From Gastranaerophilus sp944325835 (GTDB lineage Bacteria > Cyanobacteriota > Vampirovibrionia > Gastranaerophilales > Gastranaerophilaceae): a stretch of 64,000 nt of DNA. Position 1 is the stretch's first letter; each line of letters opens with the position of its first letter. The notes below the pieces were generated by a model. It saw only the letters and a program-made list of their open reading frames with translations, was not told where the DNA came from and made no database searches. Both the position numbers and the translations under genes were made by a program. Below are positions 58,757 through 64,000 of the stretch, piece after piece. The stretch spans positions 1,426,001 to 1,490,000 of the forward strand of contig OZ007029.1 of the NCBI GenBank assembly GCA_963931575.1, read 5' to 3'.

Positions 58757-60217
58757 ATGAAAGTAGAATTTAAAGACGCCACAAACTTGGGCAATACCCC
58801 AATATACAACCAGAACGGCAAAAAAGAACGCAATAATCAAATTGCATTCGGCGCGACTCAATTCTCTTCAGCCGCAATCGCAAAAAAAATTGACAGCTAT
58901 ATGCCTAAAAGCGTTCAAACAGCAAAGAAACTCTCAAGCGGTCTGGGTGAAGTTCAAAACACAATGATTAACGCTATCGGTACAGGTTTAATCGCACCGA
59001 TATTCATTAAATTTAACCCGTTATCATCATCCGATGAAGATACCAGAACTTATGCAGCCTGGAGGCAGCCTATTTCAGCCGTGTTAAGCGTTTTGACTAA
59101 CGTTTACCTGACTGTTAAACCTCTCGATAAAGCTGTAGAATCTATGGTTAACAGTGGTGTTCTAAGCGATGAATACAACAGAACAGCATTCCAGGACGAA
59201 AAATATCTCGCAAAAGAAATAAAAAAACAACACCCTGAATACAACAAAACACAAATAGATAACGAAGTAAAATCAATCGTTACAAGACAAAAAGAAAAAC
59301 TTCTAAACGATATCAGATATAAAAATACAATTGAAATTTCAAAATATAAAAAAGACGGACTCTTTAATGTTGATGGTGCAATCTTCAAAAACGCCGTAAA
59401 TGGCGCGGTTGATCACTTAATCGAAAGCGAACAGCACGAAAAGAAACGTTTACAAGAAGAAAAAACCGTTTACAGAGTCAGACGTAGAGAGTTCTACAGA
59501 ACAAATAACAAAAAGACCTTAGAATATGTATCCGAAATGGAAACCCTGTTAGAAGGCTCAGATTTAAACAAAGTAAAAGCAGCTTTAAAAGAAAAACTTA
59601 AAACCTTCAAAGGTTCAAAAGATTTGAAAGAATTACAATTAATAACAGAGGAAGTTCTCGGACTTGCAAGAGGCAGAATTCCGGCAGAAGATCAACCGGC
59701 CTTCATTGACGCAATGCGTGAAAAAATTCAGAAAGTCAGAGATACTGCAACAGCCTACGCTCCTGACAAAATGAAGGATAAAGCCGCTGTTGAAGCTGCT
59801 GTTAAACAAGAAATGGCTGACAGAATTGCTGCTATTGATAAAAATATTGAATTCTACCAACGGATACAACAAGAAATCAAAAACGGCAAATCTGTAAAAG
59901 AAATTGAAAAATTATTTGAAGCCGAAGCAAAACATAATGAACGTCTTGCTAAAAAAGGCGTTATCTTTGCACAACGTGTTGCGGATATGTTCAAACAACA
60001 AATTAAAGGAAGCATTAAGTGTAATAAACAAATCCTCGGTGTAATCGTAGGTTTGATTGCAGCGCCATTCTCCTGCGAATTACTCAACATTGTTTATCCA
60101 ATCTTTATGGATACGTTCTTCCCTAACCTTTCTAAGGGTAAAAAAGCAAAAGCAAAGGCTTGTGACGAACTTATCAAACAGGCTCCGATCAAAGGAAAGG
60201 AGGTAAACAATGGCTAA
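58757..60217 (+). CDS. Large hypothetical protein, membrane-linked, N-terminal tag
   Basis: A 486-residue, Lys-rich, largely helical protein. The first ~35 residues (MKVEFKDATNLGNTPI, ending QIAFGATQFSS) resemble the N-terminal segments of other proteins in this window. There are two hydrophobic stretches (around residues 88-118 and 430-465), the second likely transmembrane, and a long charged coiled region (150-320). I do not recognise a family. It overlaps the following gene by eight bases. Confidence 0.55.
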   Translation: MKVEFKDATNLGNTPIYNQNGKKERNNQIAFGATQFSSAAIAKKIDSYMPKSVQTAKKLSSGLGEVQNTMINAIGTGLIAPIFIKFNPLSSSDEDTRTYAAWRQPISAVLSVLTNVYLTVKPLDKAVESMVNSGVLSDEYNRTAFQDEKYLAKEIKKQHPEYNKTQIDNEVKSIVTRQKEKLLNDIRYKNTIEISKYKKDGLFNVDGAIFKNAVNGAVDHLIESEQHEKKRLQEEKTVYRVRRREFYRTNNKKTLEYVSEMETLLEGSDLNKVKAALKEKLKTFKGSKDLKELQLITEEVLGLARGRIPAEDQPAFIDAMREKIQKVRDTATAYAPDKMKDKAAVEAAVKQEMADRIAAIDKNIEFYQRIQQEIKNGKSVKEIEKLFEAEAKHNERLAKKGVIFAQRVADMFKQQIKGSIKCNKQILGVIVGLIAAPFSCELLNIVYPIFMDTFFPNLSKGKKAKAKACDELIKQAPIKGKEVNNG

Positions 60218-60968
60218 TATCGGCAAAATCGGTACATCATTGAAGGAAAACCTCCTCTACAAACCGGCAAACTGGATTGGTAATACCAAATTCGTCAAAA
60301 ACACATTAGGCAGAAAATACCAGTTAAACGATGATAATATTATTACCGCAGTCGGTGTTGGTTCTGTCGTTGCAAAAGACGGTATCGGATGCGTTCTTTA
60401 TACTTACCAAAGTTTACATAACGAAAGTATTCCGGAAGATAAACGTCCGTTCGTTGCGGCACTGGATTTAACAAATGGTCTTTTGATGATTTCTACACAG
60501 ATTGCAATGACAATCGGATTTACAAAATTCCAAAATAAATTATTTGCAAAAACTCTCGGCAAATACTTCAACAGAAGCGCCGCAAAAGGTTATCAATCCG
60601 TACTTTCAAAAACAAAAGAATTTAAAGGTATCGGCGGTGATGAGTTCCACCCTGCATTTGAGAAATATAAAGGTACCATTACAAGTGCATTCACTCAAAT
60701 TACAGGTCTGGCACTCTCAACAATCGTTGCAAAACGTATGATTGTACCGTTCTTATCAACCCCTCTTGCTGATTCCGCTAAAAAATGGATGATGAAAGAT
60801 AAGGAAGAAAAGAAAATTGTTAACCCTGAAACAAAAAATGAATTTGATACAGAGAAAAAACTTGATGTTGTTTCAACTGTTGACGACAAAGCGCCGGAAC
60901 AAAACAAACCTGCTGTACACAGCAATAAGTTAATTGAAGGCTACGTTCAATCTCATCCGCAAAAATAA
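60210..60968 (+). CDS. Hypothetical membrane protein paired with the 58,757 gene
   Basis: A 252-residue protein with several hydrophobic segments (VGVGSVVAKDGIGCVLYTYQSL, LLMISTQIAMTIGF, LALSTIVAKRMIVPFL) and a charged C-terminal tail. A Shine-Dalgarno (AAAGGAGG) lies inside the previous gene just before ATG 60210. The pair look like two subunits of a lineage-specific membrane complex, inferred from overlap and shared composition. Confidence 0.55.
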   Translation: MANIGKIGTSLKENLLYKPANWIGNTKFVKNTLGRKYQLNDDNIITAVGVGSVVAKDGIGCVLYTYQSLHNESIPEDKRPFVAALDLTNGLLMISTQIAMTIGFTKFQNKLFAKTLGKYFNRSAAKGYQSVLSKTKEFKGIGGDEFHPAFEKYKGTITSAFTQITGLALSTIVAKRMIVPFLSTPLADSAKKWMMKDKEEKKIVNPETKNEFDTEKKLDVVSTVDDKAPEQNKPAVHSNKLIEGYVQSHPQK

Positions 60969-60973
60969 TTTTC

Positions 60974-61002
60974 TTGCACTGACGCCTTGTTTGATGTAAA
61001 CT
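60974..61002 (+). promoter_or_regulatory. Promoter of the glutamate synthase-type gene
   Basis: TTGCAC (60974-60979) and TAAACT (60997-61002), 17 bases apart, 36 bases before the ATG at 61039. Confidence 0.6.
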
Positions 61003-61038
61003 CTTGTTATCGAATTATGAATAACAAGGGAGATGTGT

Positions 61039-62412
61039 ATGGCAATAGAAAGACAAAGAGTTCAGGAGCAGGACAAGATTGAAAGACGCTCTAATTTCAA
61101 ACCTGTTGAAAGTAACTTGACAGCGGAACAGGCAAAACTTGAAGCTTCAAGATGTTTGCACTGCAAAAATCCGAAATGCGTTCAGGGCTGCCCTGTTAAC
61201 ATTCAAATTCCTGAATTTATAAAAGCTATAAAAGAAGATAATCTGGAGAAAGCTGGCGAAATTATCCGTGAAACAAGTATGCTGCCGTCTGTCTGCGGAC
61301 GTGTTTGCCCGCAGGAAAGACAATGCGAAGGCAACTGTATTCTCGGAATCAAGGGGGAACCGGTTTCTATCGGCGCACTGGAAAGATATGTCGGCGATAA
61401 CACTAAAGCTGAAATGCCGGAAATTAAACCTAGCGGCAAAAAGGTTGCAATTGTAGGTTCCGGCTGCGCAGGTATAACAGCTGCGGCTGATCTTAGAAAA
61501 GCCGGTCATGAAGTTGTGGTTTTTGAAGCACTCCACAAACTCGGCGGCGTCTTAAGATACGGAATTCCTCCGTTCAGACTCCCGCGCGTTGTTCTGGATA
61601 GAGAAATCGAAAACCTTAAAGCTATGGGCGTTGAATTCCACACTAATGTTGTTGTAGGTAAATCGATTACACTTAAACAATTGAAAGAAGACGGATTTGA
61701 CGCTGTATTTATCTGCTCCGGCGCAGGGCTTCCGAAAATGATGCATGTTCCGGGAGAAAACCTTAACGGCGTTTATTCAGCAAATGAGTTTCTAACCCGT
61801 GTTAACCTTATGGGTGCAGGTCAGGGCGACAGCACAACGCCTTTGAGAGTCGGCAAAATTGCAGCAGTGTTCGGCGGCGGAAACGTTGCAATGGACGCGG
61901 CAAGAACCGCTGTCCGCGTCGGGTTTGAACAGGTTTACATCATCTACAGACGTACTGAAAAAGAATTACCTGCACGCCTGGAAGAAATCCGCCACGCAAA
62001 AGAAGAAGGCATCGTATTTAAATTCCTGCTTGCGCCGAAAGAAATTCTCGGTCAGGACGGATATGTTAAAGGCGTTGAACTTGAAGTTATGGAACTCGGC
62101 GAACCGGATGAAAGCGGCAGACGTTCTCCTGTTCCGACAGGGAAAACGGAAACTCTCGACCTTGATACCGTAATTGTGGCACTCGGTACCGGCCCGAACC
62201 CGATTATACAAAAATCCGCAGAAGCAGAAGGACTGGCTATTATTACAGACAGAAAAGGCTACATTACCGTTGACCCTGAAACTCGTGCAACCTCTCTGGA
62301 TCACGTTTATGCAGGCGGTGACGTTGCTCCGGTTGGCGCTTCCAATGCGATTAACGCTATGGGAGCCGGCAAAAAAGCTGCAAAAGCTATCAATGAATTA
62401 TTAAGCAAATGA
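61039..62412 (+). CDS. gltA: NADPH-dependent glutamate synthase small-subunit-type protein
   Basis: A 457-residue flavoprotein. The Cys cluster CLHCKNPKCVQGCP (Cys39, 42, 47, 51) and VCGRVCPQERQCEGNC make the two [4Fe-4S] sites; the FAD site is VAIVGSGCAGITAAADLRKAG and the NADPH site VFGGGNVAMDAARTAV. Usual length for a GltD-like subunit or for the homotetrameric GltA enzyme; no large GltB subunit is seen here. It would use NADPH (and, with a partner, glutamine) to supply glutamate. ATG 61039 is chosen because GGGAG lies 6 bases upstream of it, not of 61033. Confidence 0.92.
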   Translation: MAIERQRVQEQDKIERRSNFKPVESNLTAEQAKLEASRCLHCKNPKCVQGCPVNIQIPEFIKAIKEDNLEKAGEIIRETSMLPSVCGRVCPQERQCEGNCILGIKGEPVSIGALERYVGDNTKAEMPEIKPSGKKVAIVGSGCAGITAAADLRKAGHEVVVFEALHKLGGVLRYGIPPFRLPRVVLDREIENLKAMGVEFHTNVVVGKSITLKQLKEDGFDAVFICSGAGLPKMMHVPGENLNGVYSANEFLTRVNLMGAGQGDSTTPLRVGKIAAVFGGGNVAMDAARTAVRVGFEQVYIIYRRTEKELPARLEEIRHAKEEGIVFKFLLAPKEILGQDGYVKGVELEVMELGEPDESGRRSPVPTGKTETLDLDTVIVALGTGPNPIIQKSAEAEGLAIITDRKGYITVDPETRATSLDHVYAGGDVAPVGASNAINAMGAGKKAAKAINELLSK

Positions 62413-63257
62413 TAAACAACAAAAAAATCATAATTTATATTTTACAAATTCTCTTGGGATTGTTACTGATACAGTCCCAAGGTTTTTGTATTGAACTTGA
62501 TACTTCTGTAGATGCTGAAATAAACAAAGCTTATAATGCGGACAGGCTGGAAGAAACACTCCCGAAACTTCCGCAGGGACTGGAACCAAACACCGGTACA
62601 ACCACAGCAACAACACAAAATCCCGCACCCGTCCAAACTGCGAAACCGGCTCCAACGTATAAAAGAGATGAATTTACATCAATAAAAATTCGCCGCGGTA
62701 CAAAATTCCGCACCATATCCAAAAACTGGGCGTCTGACAGCGCAAACGCCGGAAACAGAATTGGTTTTACCACAACAAAACCCGTCACAAAGCGCTACAT
62801 CACAATTCCCGCAGGTTCAACTCTCTACGGACGGATTACAGATGCCCACCAGCCGCAATATTCCGGCAACGGCGGACTCGTAAAAATTGAAATCGAAAGC
62901 ATTGTTATTAATGGCGCGAATAAATACACGGAAGGAAAAATTACAAAAGCTAACGGCAAGAAAATTTTCTTTAACAACATCAAAGGTAAACGTACGTACA
63001 TCGTCAGTATCGGAAGAAACATTCAAAAGAGCCACAGATTTTTCAGAAAAGCAATGAAAAAAACATCCGAATTCGCAAACGACGGTCTGACAGTAATCCT
63101 ATCACCATTCACGTTTATCGGCGGAACCGTCGGTTATCTCGGCGGAATAGTTCTATCTCCGCTCACCGCACTCGCTGCTAAAGGCGGCAGAATATCACTT
63201 CCGCCAAATACAATGTACGAAATCAAACTTACTGAAGATTTATATATATATGACTAA
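62409..63257 (+). CDS. Exported hypothetical protein
   Basis: A 282-residue protein. Residues 5-25 are a hydrophobic N-terminal helix (signal or anchor). A Pro/Thr-rich linker (residues 55-80) follows, then two similar beta segments (TIPAGSTLYGRITDAHQPQYSG, VKIEIESIVINGANKYTEGKI), and a hydrophobic stretch near the end (VILSPFTFIGGTVGYLGGIVLSPL). The middle resembles the C-terminal barrel of VirB10/TrbI-type proteins in its ITIPAGSTLYG phrase, but that is weak. It overlaps the preceding gene by four bases. Confidence 0.55.
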   Translation: MINNKKIIIYILQILLGLLLIQSQGFCIELDTSVDAEINKAYNADRLEETLPKLPQGLEPNTGTTTATTQNPAPVQTAKPAPTYKRDEFTSIKIRRGTKFRTISKNWASDSANAGNRIGFTTTKPVTKRYITIPAGSTLYGRITDAHQPQYSGNGGLVKIEIESIVINGANKYTEGKITKANGKKIFFNNIKGKRTYIVSIGRNIQKSHRFFRKAMKKTSEFANDGLTVILSPFTFIGGTVGYLGGIVLSPLTALAAKGGRISLPPNTMYEIKLTEDLYIYD

Positions 63258-63272
63258 AAAAGGAATAAACTT

Positions 63273-63719
63273 ATGATATCTATAAAAATTACACCTCCTG
63301 CGGATATAAAAGTTCCGCAGCCTAATATATATGATGCATACAATCATTTTATGCAGGGAGAAACAGCTATAGGCAGGGCAACACTGGCTGCATATTATAG
63401 AAACGGGATTGACAATCCGCGTGCAACACTTTATGAAGCCGCAATAGAACGCAAAAATATAAACCAGATTGCCCAACTTAATATGATGATCCTACCGGAT
63501 ACATACAAGTCAAATTTAAAACAAAATCACTATGCTGCAATGAAAGAAATAAATTTCCCGCAGCATCCTATGGTTCTCAACGCAAAGAAAGCTCTAAACG
63601 AAAATTTCGACCGTCTGTATCCTTCAAAAAAATCTAAAAAATTTACTAAATTTGTCATCGGAAAAACAATACTGCCGGCATTAAATAAATTCAGATGCCT
63701 GCTCGGACTGGTTAAATAA
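63273..63719 (+). CDS. Hypothetical protein
   Basis: A 148-residue protein with a Pro-rich start, a mostly helical body and a Lys-rich tail. AAAAAGG lies upstream of ATG 63273. I recognise nothing. It follows the exported protein by 15 bases, so it is probably co-transcribed, and is ended by a strong terminator. Confidence 0.5.
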   Translation: MISIKITPPADIKVPQPNIYDAYNHFMQGETAIGRATLAAYYRNGIDNPRATLYEAAIERKNINQIAQLNMMILPDTYKSNLKQNHYAAMKEINFPQHPMVLNAKKALNENFDRLYPSKKSKKFTKFVIGKTILPALNKFRCLLGLVK

Positions 63720-63729
63720 ATTCAAAAAA

Positions 63730-63759
63730 AAAGACGGACTTTTTATTAAGTCCGTCTTT
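63730..63759 (+). terminator. Strong bidirectional terminator
   Basis: AAAGACGGACTT and AAGTCCGTCTTT (around 63,730-63,759) pair perfectly with T-runs on both sides. It separates the plus-strand gene from the converging rplR. Confidence 0.85.
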
Positions 63760-63776
63760 TTTCGTTTAGTTCCAAA

Positions 63777-64000
63777 CTAGAAGCAAAGTCCGGCTTCTCT
63801 TGCTGCATCTGCCAGAGCCGCTACACGACCGTGGTACAAGAAACCGCCTCTATCAAAGACAACACATTCAATGCCGGCTTTTTTAGCTTTCTTAGCAATT
63901 GCTTCGCCAACTACTTTCGCCGCATCAATGTTGCCGCCGTTAGGCAATTTTTCTTTCAAATCTTTGTCATTTGAAGATGCTGATGCCAGTGTTACATGGT
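63777..64000 (-). CDS. rplR: Ribosomal protein uL18 (C-terminal part)
   Basis: The last ~73 residues of uL18 read from the window edge: VTLASASSNDKDLKEKLPNG, then AAKVVGEAIAKKAKKAGIECVVFDRGGF, LYHGRVAALADAAREAGLCF. These match the C-terminal rRNA-binding segment. The start is beyond base 64,000. The frame is open to the window edge. Confidence 0.95.
   Translation of the reverse strand, partial: HVTLASASSNDKDLKEKLPNGGNIDAAKVVGEAIAKKAKKAGIECVVFDRGGFLYHGRVAALADAAREAGLCF

Noticed and set aside
1..64000. CRISPR array
   Set aside because: No regularly spaced direct repeats with unique spacers of 25-45 bases were found anywhere in the window.

Overview
The window looks like chromosome from an uncultured gut-type member of the Vampirovibrionia / Melainabacteria (Gastranaerophilales-like). 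I infer this from the mixture of a flagellar-type export operon, many unusual prepilin-like proteins with a near-invariant FTMAEILLSLTIIGVVAAI segment, lineage-type hypothetical proteins and moderately AT-rich DNA. No marker gene here proves the taxonomy.

Layout. Positions 1-9,640 are the right end of an integrated phage or phage-like element: about 25 small, tightly overlapping plus-strand genes (two phage-type adenine methyltransferases, ASCH, YopX, a DUF2303-like protein, an excisionase-like HTH protein and many unknowns) ending in a minus-strand tyrosine integrase. A terminator and a GC-rich interspersed repeat follow (9,819-10,005). Next come an M16 peptidase, NanE plus a ROK kinase, a UbiA-type prenyltransferase, and a minus-strand flagellar export operon (FliM/N-like, FliO, FliP, FliQ, FliR). 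A signalling cluster (GAF/HD-GYP protein, TPR protein, two NarL-type response regulators) and two tRNA-Arg genes follow. The stretch 25-36 kb holds a U32 protein, an orphan tail-fibre plus assembly gene pair, PheA, a phosphoglucomutase-type enzyme, lineage-specific proteins, an Orn/Lys/Arg-type decarboxylase and enolase. The rest is mostly housekeeping: TsaB/TsaE, a GGDEF protein, a YebC-family regulator, PriA, rplU-rpmA-gmk-smpB, RlmH, MscS, tRNA-Gly, PpiC, an aminopeptidase P, a TrmH-type methylase, a glutamate synthase small-subunit-type protein and the 3' end of rplR.

The most interesting thing in the window is a family of prepilin-like genes. Five are present (23,941; 37,009; 41,809; 47,979; 52,189; all minus strand). 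Four of them share one 5' cassette: a sigma70-type promoter with TTGAC(T/G) and exactly 17 bp to the -10 box, a Shine-Dalgarno (AAAGGATAGA-type), an ATG opening MK..(R)SV-I-like, and then a run of 13, 13, 14 and 15 G. The run is followed by an in-frame mosaic of palindromic interspersed repeats that leads into the FTMAEILL prepilin core. Counting codons, the core is in frame with the ATG only at 12 (or 15) G for three genes and 13 (or 16) G for the fourth. As sequenced all four are one or two bases out of register. This looks like a multi-locus phase-variable surface-pilin system built on poly-G slippage. The fifth copy has an ordinary 11-residue leader and no tract.

Other points worth a second look are palindromic repeats whose stems change by compensatory substitutions (one copy forms the C-terminus of FliO), a structured RNA candidate with two mutually exclusive pairings between phage genes (3,001-3,100), a gene-free region with strong hairpins ending in a terminator (55,748-55,915), and a shared short N-terminal segment on otherwise unrelated proteins.
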